Of a DNA stretch of 64,000 bases, positions 17,397 through 28,544 are shown in pieces. The position numbers were made by a program, and so were the translations under genes. The stretch comes from a candidate division NC10 bacterium CSP1-5. GTDB lineage: Bacteria; Methylomirabilota; Methylomirabilia; Methylomirabilales; CSP1-5. Every line of letters begins with the position of its first letter. Position 1 is the stretch's first letter. Below the pieces are notes generated by a model that saw nothing but the letters and a program-made list of their open reading frames with translations, was not told the DNA's origin and did not search any database. The stretch is taken from NCBI GenBank assembly GCA_001443495.1, contig LDXR01000009.1, positions 58,022 through 122,021 on the forward strand, written 5' to 3'.

Positions 17397-18278
17397 CTAG
17401 GACCTCAGACGCGGATCCAGGACATCGCGCAGCCCGTCGCCCAGCACATGGAACCCAAGAACCGTACAGGTGATTGCCAGACCGGGAAAGACGCACAACC
17501 AGGGCTTGGCGGTGAGATAGACGACTCCTTCGGCGAGGAGGGACCCCCAACTCACCATGGGGGGCTGGATCCCGAGGCCGAGAAAGCCGAGGCCCGCCTC
17601 TGCGAGGATATTGGAGGCGACCCCGAAGGTCATGGCCACCAGGATCGGGGCCAAGCAGTTCGGGAGCAGATGCCGAAAGATGATCCTTCCCTTTCCCGCT
17701 CCCAAGGCAACGATCGCTGCGATATGTTCCGCCTCTCGCAGACTGAGGACTTGTCCCCGCACCAGCCGAGCCACCGACGTCCATCGGACGGCCGTCAGCA
17801 CGATAATGACACTCAGCAGCCCGGGTTGCTCAAGGACCGCCGTCAACGCAATGGCCAACACGAGCCCCGGAAAGGCCATCACGGCATCGGTAGTGCGCAT
17901 CAAAACGCCGTCCATGCTACCACCGAAATACCCAGCAAACAAGCCGATTGTCACGCCGATTGGGGTCACCACCAGCTCGACGACGATTCCGACGAGGAGG
18001 GAGATCCGCGCCCCATACAAAACCCGGCTCAGCAGGTCGCGGCCTAGCAGATCAGTCCCGAACCAATGGTCACCCCGAGGGGGAAGCAGGCTGAATCCCT
18101 GTAACCTTTCAGGGATTCGGGTGGGGTCGTACGGCGCCAGCAGGGTGGACAGCAGCGCCATCAGGCCAAAGAAAAGAAGGATCGCAGAGCCCAGGACGAT
18201 CCCGGGTGACCATCGCCCCTGCCCCGAAAAGAGCCCCCGCATCGATCGTCCTGTGCCCCTCTGTGCGCGTTCGGACAT
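17397..18278 (-). CDS. dppC: Oligo/dipeptide ABC transporter permease (DppC type)
   Basis: Inner-membrane permease of 293 residues. It has the OppC N-terminal helix (about residues 25-46), the extracytoplasmic block [24 protein letters not shown] typical of DppC/OppC, and the EAA loop as [16 protein letters not shown]. The frame is open for 150 codons upstream, but that part is the shadow of dppB; the ATG at 18278, 8 bases after the dppB stop, gives the family length. Confidence 0.9.
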   Translation of the reverse strand: MSERAQRGTGRSMRGLFSGQGRWSPGIVLGSAILLFFGLMALLSTLLAPYDPTRIPERLQGFSLLPPRGDHWFGTDLLGRDLLSRVLYGARISLLVGIVVELVVTPIGVTIGLFAGYFGGSMDGVLMRTTDAVMAFPGLVLAIALTAVLEQPGLLSVIIVLTAVRWTSVARLVRGQVLSLREAEHIAAIVALGAGKGRIIFRHLLPNCLAPILVAMTFGVASNILAEAGLGFLGLGIQPPMVSWGSLLAEGVVYLTAKPWLCVFPGLAITCTVLGFHVLGDGLRDVLDPRLRS

Positions 18279-18286
18279 GGACGGTG

Positions 18287-19216
18287 TCACTCCGCTAATC
18301 TCACCCGAGGATCCACGAGCGCGTACGCCAGGTCGACCACGAGGTTCGCCCCGAGGTAGATGAGGGCGAAGAGGAGCGTCGCCCCCAACACCACGGGGAG
18401 GTCGCGATTGCCCACCGCAGCCACCAGCAGGCGACCGAGCCCTGGCCAGGCAAAGACCGTTTCGGTCAGGGGTGCACCGACAAGGAGATCTCCGAGGCTG
18501 ATCCCGACAAGGGTCAGGATCGGCAAGACCCCGTTCCGAAGGCCATGTTTCAGGATAACCACCCGCTCTTTGAGACCCTTGGCCCGTGCCGTCCGGACGT
18601 ATTCCTGTCGGAGGACCTCGAGGAGAGCGCTCCGAGTCATCCGGGCGATGTAGCCCGCCTGGAGTGCCCCCAGCGTGAGGGCGGGAAGTACGAGGTGGCC
18701 GAAGGCTCCATCGCCGTATCCCGAGATGGGAAACCATCCAAGCGAGACGGCAAAAAGCAGGATCAGCATCATCCCAAGCCAGAAGACGGGCGTCGAAATA
18801 CCGAGGAGCGAGAGCGTCATCATGAGGAGGTCCACGCCAGTGTTGTGTCGTATTGCCGCCACGATCCCCGCAGCCATCCCCAGCACGACCGCCACGACCA
18901 TCGCCGCCACCGCCAGCCGCACCGTCGCCGGGAGCCGCTCGGCCAGGGTCTCACTCACCGGCCTTCCCTGCCGGTAGGAGTAACCCAAATCCCCGACCAG
19001 GAGCTTCCCCATATAGAGGGCATAGCGGTGCCACAACGGCTTATCGAGCCCGTATTCTGCCCGGATCCTGGCCACCACCTCTGGATCGGCGCGCTGCCCC
19101 ATCATCACCCGAACCGGATCCCCGAGGGCCACATGAGTCAACAGGAAGGTGATGAGCGTCACCCCAAACAGAACCGGGAACGCCTGCCCGCACCTGCTGA
19201 GGACATACCTCCTCAT
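18287..19216 (-). CDS. dppB: Oligo/dipeptide ABC transporter permease (DppB type)
   Basis: Inner-membrane permease of 309 residues, first of the transporter genes. It starts MRRYVLSRCGQAFPVLFGVT and has the DppB hallmarks LGLDKPLW-like DKPLWHRYALYMGKLL, GDLGYSYRQGRPV, and the EAA loop VILKHGLRNGVLPILTLVG. The start at 19216 is chosen because the upstream extension is a shadow and has no permease similarity. No binding protein gene is beside it; one of the same family lies 14 kb away at 33300-34916. Confidence 0.9.
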   Translation of the reverse strand: MRRYVLSRCGQAFPVLFGVTLITFLLTHVALGDPVRVMMGQRADPEVVARIRAEYGLDKPLWHRYALYMGKLLVGDLGYSYRQGRPVSETLAERLPATVRLAVAAMVVAVVLGMAAGIVAAIRHNTGVDLLMMTLSLLGISTPVFWLGMMLILLFAVSLGWFPISGYGDGAFGHLVLPALTLGALQAGYIARMTRSALLEVLRQEYVRTARAKGLKERVVILKHGLRNGVLPILTLVGISLGDLLVGAPLTETVFAWPGLGRLLVAAVGNRDLPVVLGATLLFALIYLGANLVVDLAYALVDPRVRLAE

Positions 19217-19253
19217 CGTTGTCCCCCAAGCGGCGGCCTTTCCGCGTCTCCCC

Positions 19254-20132
19254 TCATCGCTCCAGGACCTTGACGAAAAAGGCCAACACCTTCTCCTTAT
19301 ACTTCTTCGGGTCCCGCGCATAGGTTCCACCGTGATCGGCCCCCTCGATGATCCACAGTTCGGCTCGATCAGGGGGCGCGGCCTCATAGAGAAGACGGGC
19401 GTGCTCGACGGGAATCTGCCGGTCACCCGCTCCATGAATAATCAGGATCGGCACTTGAGCCTTGGCAATGGCCCGGCGGGGATCGATGGTCCCGATATCG
19501 ACCCCCAGCAGGGAGGCGTAGGATCGAATGAGCCACACGATCGGGGTCTTGGTAACGCCGGGGAGGTATCCGTAGACCGCCTCCACCATCCGCTCCATGT
19601 CGGCGAAGGAGGAATCCGCCACGATCCCCTTGAGATCGGCGTCCTCGACCAGAAGGAGCACTGCTGCTCCAAGGGAAAAGCCGAGCCCGCCGATGTTCGT
19701 CTCCCCGCGCCCCCTGAGATAGCGGATGGCAGCCCTCAGATCCTCCTGCTCCCGGTATCCGACCGTGGTTACGCTTCCCTCGCTCTGGCCGAAGGACCGA
19801 AAGTCAAACAGGAAGAGGTTGTAGCGTGGGTGGAGGAACTGGGCGAGAGGCAGCAAATCCCCCTTGTCGGCAGGATAGCCGTGGGTCACCAGGATGGTCC
19901 CCTTCGCTCTCCGGGAGGAAGGGATGTACCAGCCTCGAAGCGTCAAACCGTCTGTGGTGCGGAAGCGCACGTCGTCGTACGGGAGCTTGAGATGCAAGGG
20001 GGTGATGTTGGAGTGGAACTTGAGAGGAAAAATGGCCAGCACGAATTGGACCGTGGCGAAGAGGAAAATCCCGACGGCAAGGGAGACGACAGCCCTGACC
20101 AGTAGAGAAAGGGGCGAACGCTTCACGCCCAT
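19254..20132 (-). CDS. Alpha/beta hydrolase with N-terminal membrane anchor
   Basis: Serine hydrolase of 292 residues with an uncleaved-looking hydrophobic helix at about residues 10-35 and an alpha/beta-hydrolase domain facing the periplasm or membrane surface. The triad is recognisable: Ser153 in GLGFSLGAA, Asp237 in HGAGDRQIP and His267 in GADHGGTY. The oxyanion-side HGYPAD is also present. This is the BAAT/dienelactone-like group often annotated only as alpha/beta hydrolase; the substrate cannot be told. It sits between cbbY and dppB on the same strand. Confidence 0.85.
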   Translation of the reverse strand: MGVKRSPLSLLVRAVVSLAVGIFLFATVQFVLAIFPLKFHSNITPLHLKLPYDDVRFRTTDGLTLRGWYIPSSRRAKGTILVTHGYPADKGDLLPLAQFLHPRYNLFLFDFRSFGQSEGSVTTVGYREQEDLRAAIRYLRGRGETNIGGLGFSLGAAVLLLVEDADLKGIVADSSFADMERMVEAVYGYLPGVTKTPIVWLIRSYASLLGVDIGTIDPRRAIAKAQVPILIIHGAGDRQIPVEHARLLYEAAPPDRAELWIIEGADHGGTYARDPKKYKEKVLAFFVKVLER

Positions 20133-20216
20133 TCCGCGGGTATGTGGGTCCGGATCCGGTCCGCCGTCTCCCCGCTCCGCTCCGGGTCCCCTGTGACGAC
20201 CTTCCGATCGAATCCC

Positions 20217-21044
20217 CTACCCTCCCCCGTCCAACGCGGAATCGCATCCGCCACCCTCATGGCCGCGGCGTGCAGACGCTGTGCTTCGATGGTGGAGCCG
20301 ATGGAGCGTCACGGTATCGATCACCTCCCCCACCTCGATGCCGTGAGGGTTATACAGGACTCGGCTCCGCAGACCAGGATCACCCAGCTCCTCAACCACA
20401 AAGTCAGCCTGGCTAAAGTCGTGGTTCCGGCAATAGCTACTGGGGATGATCACACAGGAGAGCGCGGCCCCCTTGGCGGCCTCTAGGCCGTTCTGGGAAT
20501 CCTCGATGGCAAGGGCCTGCTCAGGGCGGATGGCGAGCTTCGAGAGGGTAACCCGGTACGCCTCGGGGTCCGGCTTTTTCCGGGCGACGTCTTCACCCGT
20601 GATGACGAGGGTGATCCGCGAGAAGCGATCCCGCCCAAGGAGTTTCTCAAGCAAAGGCTCGACCCACGCCCGGCTTCCGGTCGTCGCGACCGCCGTGGTC
20701 ACACCCTCTCGATGCAGCTCATCGAAGAGGCGGAGGATACCGGGCCGCGGGAAGATGTCACACCCCTCGACGAGTTGACGGAAGGCTTCATTCTTGACCC
20801 GATGAAGCTCTGGCACCAGCCGATCCCGCTCGGCCGCGAGCAGCGGCCGGTACCGATCGAAGTAGAAGCGGAGGCGCTCCTTTCCGCCGGCCACCCAGAG
20901 GAGTTCCCCGTAGAGGCCCTCTCCCCATCGGTCAGGCAGGCCCAACCGCTCGAAGGCGTGATTGAAGGCCACCCGATGACCATCACGCTCCGTCTCGGCC
21001 AGCGTGCCGTCCACATCGAAGATAGCTACCTGAAGCCTGGACAT
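20217..21044 (-). CDS. cbbY: HAD-family phosphatase, CbbY type
   Basis: Related to CbbY, which removes xylulose-1,5-bisphosphate, an inhibitory RuBisCO side product. HAD motifs are present: FDVDGTLAETE with Asp10 and Asp12, ATTGSRAW (motif II) and KKPDPEAY plus EDSQNGLEAA (motifs III and IV). The ETE after the first motif and the location last in the cbb operon favour CbbY over other beta-phosphoglucomutase-like phosphatases. The C-terminus has a 30-residue His/Arg/Gly tail not usual for the family. The start is uncertain: neither 21044 (ATG) nor 21062 (GTG) has a good ribosome binding site. Confidence 0.88.
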   Translation of the reverse strand: MSRLQVAIFDVDGTLAETERDGHRVAFNHAFERLGLPDRWGEGLYGELLWVAGGKERLRFYFDRYRPLLAAERDRLVPELHRVKNEAFRQLVEGCDIFPRPGILRLFDELHREGVTTAVATTGSRAWVEPLLEKLLGRDRFSRITLVITGEDVARKKPDPEAYRVTLSKLAIRPEQALAIEDSQNGLEAAKGAALSCVIIPSSYCRNHDFSQADFVVEELGDPGLRSRVLYNPHGIEVGEVIDTVTLHRLHHRSTASARRGHEGGGCDSALDGGG

Positions 21045-21095
21045 CTTCACGGCGGAAGTCACCAGGTGGCCACCATCGGCCCGAAGAGAATCCCG

Positions 21096-22013
21096 TCAGG
21101 CCCTTCCCCCGGGCCGGCGGCCGTGGCTCTCTGTCCCGAGGAGTGCCTGCCGCTCCTCCATCATCTTCTTGATGATCGGTTCGAGGATGATCTCCATGGC
21201 GAGGCCCATCTTGCCTCCCGGGACCACGATGCTATTCCGCCGCGACATGAACGAGTCACGGAGTATGGCCAGGATATAGGGGAAATTGATATGAAACTTG
21301 CCAGGGTCCCGGAACCGGATCACCGCAAAGCTCTCATCGGGTGTCGGGATGTCACGAGCAATGAACGGATTCGACGTGTCCACGGTAGGCACGCGCTGGA
21401 AATTGATATCCGTTAGCGAAAACTGGGGTATGATATAGCGCACATAGTCGGGCATGCGCCGGAGGATGGTTTCGGTGACGTCCTCCGGGGTGTAGCCTCG
21501 CTGTGCGGTGTCGCGATGGATCTTCTGGATCCACTCGAGATTGACGATGGGGACCACGCCAACCAGCAGATCTACATACTGCGCCACATTGACCTTCTCG
21601 GTGACCACTGCCCCATGCAGCCCTTCATAAAACAGGAGATCCGTGTCCTTTGGGAGGTCCTCCCAGGGGGTGAAGGTCCCTGGTTCCTGGCCGAAGGGCT
21701 CTGCCTCCTCCCAGTTGTGCGGGTAGTAACGACGCTGCCCCGTCCCCGTTTGGCTATACTGCCGGAAAAGTTCCTCCAGTTCCTCGAAGAGGTTTGCCTC
21801 CGCACCGAAATGGCTCAGGGTCCGCCCCTCACCCTGCGCCTTTGCCACAACTTCCCGCATCTCGGCCCGGTTGTACCGGTGGAAGCTGTCCCCCTCGATG
21901 AATGCAGCGTTCACCTGGAGTCTGTAGAAGATATGTTCAAACGCGACCTTCACTGTTGTGGTGCCAGCACCGGACGAACCGGTAACGGCGATGATTGGAT
22001 ACCTCTTCGACAT
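21096..22013 (-). CDS. prk: Phosphoribulokinase
   Basis: Makes ribulose-1,5-bisphosphate from ribulose-5-phosphate and ATP, the step that feeds RuBisCO. The protein of 305 residues is the proteobacterial class I type. It has the P-loop GSSGAGTTTVK (residues 12-22), the catalytic region EGDSFHRYNR and the RRYYPHNWEEAE block, followed by YEGLHG. AAGGAG lies 6 bases before the ATG. It is placed between cbbX and cbbY in the operon. Confidence 0.97.
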   Translation of the reverse strand: MSKRYPIIAVTGSSGAGTTTVKVAFEHIFYRLQVNAAFIEGDSFHRYNRAEMREVVAKAQGEGRTLSHFGAEANLFEELEELFRQYSQTGTGQRRYYPHNWEEAEPFGQEPGTFTPWEDLPKDTDLLFYEGLHGAVVTEKVNVAQYVDLLVGVVPIVNLEWIQKIHRDTAQRGYTPEDVTETILRRMPDYVRYIIPQFSLTDINFQRVPTVDTSNPFIARDIPTPDESFAVIRFRDPGKFHINFPYILAILRDSFMSRRNSIVVPGGKMGLAMEIILEPIIKKMMEERQALLGTESHGRRPGGRA

Positions 22014-22086
22014 GTGTCACTCCTTCCCTTCGATTACTGGCGGAGACATTCTCGGCCTCGAAGCCTGAGGGGTCGCCTTCGAGGCG

Positions 22087-23028
22087 CTATCGGGCCAGGT
22101 CCTCCTCCCCTCCGGTCGACCCCTTGGGGGCGTCCAGATCAGGAACCTCGGCGAAGACCCTGCTCTTCAGGATGTCGGACGCGTCGATGTGCGCCAACTC
22201 CTCTCTGGTCAGCATTCCTCCATGGGTATAGAGGCGGTTGGCCTGCCGGAGCTTGATCCGGTCGATGGCGTTTCGGACACTTCTCGCGTTGGCGAATTCC
22301 GGCAACGCCATCCGCCGTTTGAGATAGTCACGGAACGTCTCCCGCGCCGCCTCGTCGAAATGGTACTTCTGCTGGGCCACCATCATCTCCCCGATTTGCA
22401 TCAGCTCTTCGATGGTAAAGTCCGGGAAGTCGAGATGGTGAGCCACACGGGAGCGCATGCCGGGGTTGAAGCTGAAGAATGTGTCCATTCGGTCCTTGTA
22501 CCCGGCCAGGACCACCACAAGATCTTCACGCTGATTCTCCATCACCTGGAGCAGGATCTCGATGGCTTCCTGCCCATAGTCCCGCTCGTTCTCCGGGCGA
22601 TAGAGGTAGTACGCCTCATCAATGAAGAGCACGCCTCCCATCGCCTTCTTGAGCACCTCCTTGGTCTTCGGGGCGGTGTGCCCCACGTACTGGCCGACCA
22701 AATCGTCCCGTGTCGCAGTGATCAGGTGATCCCTGCGAATGTAGCCCAGGCGATGGAGGATCTGGGCCATCCGCATCGCCACCGTGGTCTTTCCGGTGCC
22801 GGAGCGGCCCGTGAAGCACATGTGGAGAGCGGGACGTTCTGCCCCCAAGCCCACCTCCCGTCGGAGGCGGTCGACGAGGAGGAACGCGGCAATCTCGCGG
22901 ATCCGGGTCTTGACCGACTGGAGGCCCACCAGCTCGCGGTCCAGACCATCTAGCACCTCCTGGACGTGGGAGTCCTTGAAGGCCTGAGTGACGTCGAGCG
23001 CGTCTTTGTCGGTCTGCGCCTCACCCAT
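22087..23028 (-). CDS. cbbX: Red-type RuBisCO activase (AAA+)
   Basis: AAA+ ATPase that pulls on the RuBisCO large-subunit C-terminus to release inhibitory sugar phosphates. The 313-residue protein has Walker A GRSGTGKT (residues 74-81), the pore loop VGQYVGHT, Walker [11 protein letters not shown] (residues 133-142), sensor and arginine finger regions ([15 protein letters not shown]). The frame extends 70 codons upstream over cbbS, but the ATG at 23028, 30 bases after the cbbS stop, is the family start. CbbX accompanies form IC/ID RuBisCO, in agreement with the large and small subunits next to it. Confidence 0.97.
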   Translation of the reverse strand: MGEAQTDKDALDVTQAFKDSHVQEVLDGLDRELVGLQSVKTRIREIAAFLLVDRLRREVGLGAERPALHMCFTGRSGTGKTTVAMRMAQILHRLGYIRRDHLITATRDDLVGQYVGHTAPKTKEVLKKAMGGVLFIDEAYYLYRPENERDYGQEAIEILLQVMENQREDLVVVLAGYKDRMDTFFSFNPGMRSRVAHHLDFPDFTIEELMQIGEMMVAQQKYHFDEAARETFRDYLKRRMALPEFANARSVRNAIDRIKLRQANRLYTHGGMLTREELAHIDASDILKSRVFAEVPDLDAPKGSTGGEEDLAR

Positions 23029-23057
23029 GGTGAAACTCAATCCCGTCAAACTGATCC

Positions 23058-23507
23058 TTACCGACCGACATCTGGGCCACCGCCGTCTGTCGAGTAGCGG
23101 TCGCCTTCGGGCCTGTCCGTGGCATAACTGTGCACGGTGTACCGGATATTCCGGCCCCCTGCCTCCTGCCGCGCAAGACCGAAGCCGGGTTCGTGCTTCG
23201 GCCGGTGGACGATGAAGGAGAGCCTGATCGTCTCCCACCCTCTGGTACTGTCGAGGGCGTTCACCTTGATGTAGTGGTTCGGGTAGGCCTTACGGCAGGT
23301 GGTCACCTCTTGCATGACTGCCGCCGGGTCTTTCAGGTCGAACATCGGCGCCCCCCACATCTCCCAGTACGTGTTGCGGGGGTGTGGGTCATCCGTGAAC
23401 TCGACGCTCACGGCCCAGCCTTGATTCAAACAATACTCCACCTGCTTGCTGATCTGCTCGTCAGTTAGATCGGGCAGGAACGAGAAGGTCCCTTGGGTGA
23501 TTCTCAT
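23058..23507 (-). CDS. cbbS: RuBisCO small subunit, form I red-type
   Basis: Small subunit of the L8S8 RuBisCO. It opens [19 protein letters not shown] and carries [15 protein letters not shown] block [16 protein letters not shown]. The length of 149 residues includes the C-terminal extension ([17 protein letters not shown]) that is a mark of red-type (form IC/ID) small subunits. A ribosome binding site AGGAGGAAAA precedes the ATG. It follows cbbL by 20 bases. Confidence 0.97.
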   Translation of the reverse strand: MRITQGTFSFLPDLTDEQISKQVEYCLNQGWAVSVEFTDDPHPRNTYWEMWGAPMFDLKDPAAVMQEVTTCRKAYPNHYIKVNALDSTRGWETIRLSFIVHRPKHEPGFGLARQEAGGRNIRYTVHSYATDRPEGDRYSTDGGGPDVGR

Positions 23508-23527
23508 GGCTTTTCCTCCTACACAAC

Positions 23528-25003
<1,476 letters not shown>

Positions 25004-25056
25004 TCACTCGGGGACGAATCGCCTGCCACGCTTTCCCGGTAAGATCGGCTCCGGCC

Positions 25057-25359
25057 TCAGGTGTCCCCTGCAGCCTCCTTCACGCCACTCTGGACAAGGC
25101 CTAGACAACTTCGGCGCAGTGCTGGGATGTTCTCGGCTACCGAGGCCTTTTTGTTGAACACTGCGGAGCCGGCCACAAGGACCTCGGCGCCCGCCGCGAC
25201 CACGGAGGGGGCCGTCTGGGCGTTGATCCCTCCGTCTACCTCGACCTCGCAGCCTGCTCCCTGTTCTCGCAGCATCTGGCCCAGCGCGTGCAGCTTGCGG
25301 ATGGTATTGGGGATAAGCCTCGCACAGTCCGCCGAAAGGATCGACGGGGCGATCTTCAC
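25057..25359 (-). pseudogene. rpe: Ribulose-phosphate 3-epimerase with in-frame internal deletion
   Basis: The frame encodes the exact N-terminus of Rpe (VKIAPSILSADCARL) joined directly, at 25315/25314, to its C-terminal part (IPNTIRKLHAL, EVEVDGGINAQTAP, AEVLVAGSAVF). In complete enzymes about 125 residues lie between these blocks, forming strands 2 to 6 of the TIM barrel, with the metal/catalytic HVDVMDG and HLM motifs. Only the second catalytic Asp (VDGG) remains, so the product cannot be an ordinary active epimerase. The reading frame is kept with no stop or frameshift. It sits where rpe is expected in a cbb operon, between glpX and cbbL. A recent deletion or an assembly collapse are both possible. 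The frame is open to 25395; the GTG at 25359 matches the family start. Confidence 0.85.
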
Positions 25360-25398
25360 CGGGAACCTCTCTGCCCCACCCCGCGCCTGCGTCACCGG

Positions 25399-26412
25399 TT
25401 ACACCACCCCCTCGTACCGCATCCCAGCGAGCTTGCGCAACCGGCCGAAATTGTGCCGTGCCTCGACCCAGCGCACAGTCCCCGAAACCGAACGCATGGC
25501 CAAGGAATGGGTCTGGGCTCCTCCCGGAAAATATCGGACGCCCCGCACAACCTCTCCATCGGTGATCCCGGTGACGGCCACAAAGACGTTTTCTCCCGAG
25601 CAGAGGTCATCGAGTGCGAGAACTTTGTCCAGGTCATGACCCTCGGCGTGAGCCTTCTCGCGGTCTTTCTCGTCCTTTGCCCAGAGCCGTCCCTGCATGT
25701 CGCCTCCCAGGCACTTGACAGTACAGGCAGTGATCACCCCCTCGGGCGTCCCCCCGATCCCCATGAGGACATCAACCCCTCTGTCCTGCACCAACGTAGC
25801 GAGGAGGCCCGCCGTGACATCCCCGTCGGTGATGAGCCTGAGTTTTGCTCCAATCTTTTCGACATCCTCGACCATCGCCGCGTTGCGCGGACGGTCAAGG
25901 GCAATCACGGTGAGCTCCCGGACCTCACGCCCTTTGGCCTTCGCGATGGCATGAAGGTTTTCACGCACGGGGGCGTTGAGGTCGATCACGCCCCGCGCCT
26001 GGGGACCGACTACGATCTTGTCCATGTAGGCGAGGTGGCTGGTAAAGAGGCTCCCTCGATCGGCCAGCGCCACGACCGAGACTGAGCCTGGCCTCCCCAC
26101 CGACAGCATGGTGGTCCCATCAATGGGGTCCACGGCGATGTCCACGAGAGGCGGAGACCCGGTGCCGATCCGTTCGCCGATGTACAACATCGGCGCCTCG
26201 TCTTTCTCTCCTTCGCCGATGACCACCTCTCCATTCATGGGAACGGTGCTCAGGGCGAACCGCATCGCGTCCACCGCCGCCTGGTCCGCCGCTTCCTTCT
26301 TCCGGCGGCCGGCGAACGGGGCGGCCGCCATGGCCGCGGCCTCGGTTACCCGCACCAGATCCATGGCTAGGTTGCGGTCCATCGGCTTCGTTTCTTCCCC
26401 GCGCTTCACCAT
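25399..26412 (-). CDS. glpX: Class II fructose-1,6-bisphosphatase / sedoheptulose-1,7-bisphosphatase (GlpX)
   Basis: Dephosphorylates fructose-1,6-bisphosphate, and in Calvin-cycle organisms often sedoheptulose-1,7-bisphosphate. Motifs: GEGEKDEAP (residues 66-74) and DPIDGTT (95-101), both binding metal and phosphate, then GGTPEGV and the EGHDL region. The length of about 337 residues is normal. Start uncertain: a GTG at 26424 overlaps the tkt stop as GTGA, the ATG at 26412 is chosen, and MDRNLAMDLV at 26382 is the start seen in many relatives. Confidence 0.95.
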   Translation of the reverse strand: MVKRGEETKPMDRNLAMDLVRVTEAAAMAAAPFAGRRKKEAADQAAVDAMRFALSTVPMNGEVVIGEGEKDEAPMLYIGERIGTGSPPLVDIAVDPIDGTTMLSVGRPGSVSVVALADRGSLFTSHLAYMDKIVVGPQARGVIDLNAPVRENLHAIAKAKGREVRELTVIALDRPRNAAMVEDVEKIGAKLRLITDGDVTAGLLATLVQDRGVDVLMGIGGTPEGVITACTVKCLGGDMQGRLWAKDEKDREKAHAEGHDLDKVLALDDLCSGENVFVAVTGITDGEVVRGVRYFPGGAQTHSLAMRSVSGTVRWVEARHNFGRLRKLAGMRYEGVV

Positions 26413-26420
26413 CCTCGATC

Positions 26421-28502
26421 TCACTCCCTTTCGATCCTTCCCTTTCCGTGAGCTGGACGCCCCAGGACCCGAAGTGCAGCCGCCGCCACCGCCTCGGCGG
26501 TGAGCCCAAGATTCTCAAAGATGGCCTTATAGGGGGCCGAGGCGCCAAAGCGATCCAGCCCCACGACCGTTCCGTAAGCTCCGACGTAGCGTTCCCAACC
26601 GAAGGTAGCTGCCGCTTCGACCGCGACCCGGGCCCCCACCCCCGGAGGCAGCACCGCCTCCTGGTATTCAGCCGGTTGACGCTCGAACAGATCGGTGGAG
26701 GGCAGGCTCACCACGCGCGCCGCCACCCCTTGCTGGGCCAGGAGCTTCTGGGCAGCGAGAGCGAGGTGGACCTCGGAGCCAGTCCCGATAAGGATAACAT
26801 CAGGCCTCTCCACATCAGCCAAGACGTAACCCCCTTTGGCCACCCCTCTTGCCGGGGCAAGGACCGAGCGGTCCACCACCGGCACCGCCTGGCGGGTGAG
26901 CAGCAAAGCCGTCGGCCCGTCCCGGCGAGAGAGCGCGACGCGCCAGGCCTCGACGGTCTCCGTGGCATCGGCGGGGCGAATGGCGACCAGGTTGGGCATG
27001 GCCCGCAGGCTGGCCAGGTGCTCCACCGGCTGGTGTGTCGGTCCATCTTCCCCGAGACCTATGCTATCGTGGGTGAAGACAAAGATCACCGGCTGGTGCA
27101 TCAGCGCCGCCAGCCGAATGGAGGGGCGCATGTAGTCACTGAAGATCAGAAAGGTCCCCCCGTACGGGAAGAGACCTCCGTGCAGCGCCAGGCCATTGAG
27201 AATGCCGCCCATGGCGTGCTCCCGCACGCCGAAGTGGATGTAGCGCCCGGAGAAGTCCCCGCGCTTTACCGCCTCCTCCCCTTTGGGGAGGGTATTGTTG
27301 GAGCCGGTGAGATCACCCGAACCGCCGATCAGTGTCGGGATCCGCGGGGCCAGGGTGTCGAGCAGCTTCCCGGAGGCCGCACGAGTTGCCAGCGGCTTGT
27401 CCGTCGGAAAGTGTGGAAGATCCGTGTCCCACCCTTCGGGGAGCTCGCGGGCCAGGGCCGCTCGGAACTGGGCGGCCAGCTCGGGATGCTCCTGCGCGTA
27501 GCGGGCCAGGGTCTTTCTCCACTCGTCCTCTTGTACCGCCCCCTTGTTCGCGCATTCGCGAAACCGAGCCACGACCTCCTCAGGGATGTAAAACTTCGCC
27601 TCGGGGGACCAGCCATAACGCTCCTTGGTGAGGCGGACCTCCTCCTCTCCGAGGGGCTCCCCATGAGCTTTGGCCGTATCTTGGCGATTCGGGCTTCCGT
27701 AGCCGATGTGCGTGCGCGCCACGATCAGGGAGGGCCGCGTCGTCTCTGCCCTGGCGGCGTGCAGGGCTGCCTCCACAGCAACCATATCGTGGCCATCGAT
27801 CGCCTGCACGTGCCATCCGTAAGCCACAAACCGCGCAGCCACATCTTCGGTGAAGGCAAGCGAGGTCGGCCCGTCGATGGAAATGCCATTGGCATCATAT
27901 AGGTAAATTAGCTTTCCCAAACCGAGGTGGCCCGCCAATGACGCGGCCTCGTGGGAAATCCCCTCCATGTGGTCGCCGTCACTCACGATGGCGTAGGTGT
28001 AATGATCGACCACCGCGTAGCCGGGGCGATTGAACCGGGCGGCCAGGTGTGCCTCGGCCAGCGCCATCCCGACCCCATTCGCAAAGCCCTGGCCCAGGGG
28101 GCCGGTCGTCGTCTCTACGCCCGGCGTCAGGCCGTACTCGGAATGGCCAGGTGTCCGGCTCCCCCACTGGCGAAAGCGTTTGATCTCTTCGAGCGAGAGG
28201 TCGTAGCCCGACAAGTACAGCAGGCCGTACAGGAGCATACAGCCGTGCCCAGCCGACAGGACAAACCGGTCACGATCCGGCCAGGCCGGGTTGACCGGGT
28301 TGTGCTTGAGGAATCGCGTGCATAGGACATAAGCCATGTCGGCCGCACCCATAGGGAGACCCGGGTGACCGGAGTTGGCCTGCTGGACCGCGTCCATGGC
28401 CAGGGTGCGAAGGGTCGTCACGGAGAGGCGGTCCAGCTCGTCGTAGCGGCCCGCAGGGGGTAGCTCGAAACGGACGGCCCCGGCCTTGGTCGGAGTCTTC
28501 AT
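26421..28502 (-). CDS. tkt: Transketolase
   Basis: Thiamine-diphosphate enzyme that moves two-carbon units between sugar phosphates in the regenerative phase of the Calvin cycle. The 693-residue protein has [12 protein letters not shown] near the N-terminus, the ThDP motif beginning [13 protein letters not shown] and ending DANGISIDG, the catalytic region [11 protein letters not shown] and [19 protein letters not shown]. Length and domain order (PP, Pyr, C-terminal) are complete. It is followed by glpX with almost no gap. Placement makes it the cbbT of this operon. Confidence 0.97.
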   Translation of the reverse strand: MKTPTKAGAVRFELPPAGRYDELDRLSVTTLRTLAMDAVQQANSGHPGLPMGAADMAYVLCTRFLKHNPVNPAWPDRDRFVLSAGHGCMLLYGLLYLSGYDLSLEEIKRFRQWGSRTPGHSEYGLTPGVETTTGPLGQGFANGVGMALAEAHLAARFNRPGYAVVDHYTYAIVSDGDHMEGISHEAASLAGHLGLGKLIYLYDANGISIDGPTSLAFTEDVAARFVAYGWHVQAIDGHDMVAVEAALHAARAETTRPSLIVARTHIGYGSPNRQDTAKAHGEPLGEEEVRLTKERYGWSPEAKFYIPEEVVARFRECANKGAVQEDEWRKTLARYAQEHPELAAQFRAALARELPEGWDTDLPHFPTDKPLATRAASGKLLDTLAPRIPTLIGGSGDLTGSNNTLPKGEEAVKRGDFSGRYIHFGVREHAMGGILNGLALHGGLFPYGGTFLIFSDYMRPSIRLAALMHQPVIFVFTHDSIGLGEDGPTHQPVEHLASLRAMPNLVAIRPADATETVEAWRVALSRRDGPTALLLTRQAVPVVDRSVLAPARGVAKGGYVLADVERPDVILIGTGSEVHLALAAQKLLAQQGVAARVVSLPSTDLFERQPAEYQEAVLPPGVGARVAVEAAATFGWERYVGAYGTVVGLDRFGASAPYKAIFENLGLTAEAVAAAALRVLGRPAHGKGRIERE

Positions 28503-28544
28503 CGATTCCTCCCCTTTGTGACGCGCCTGCAGATTTCATCCACG

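Noticed and set aside
26448..27902. Open frame of 484 codons on the + strand opposite transketolase
   Set aside because: Antisense shadow; composition reflects the complement of tkt codons.
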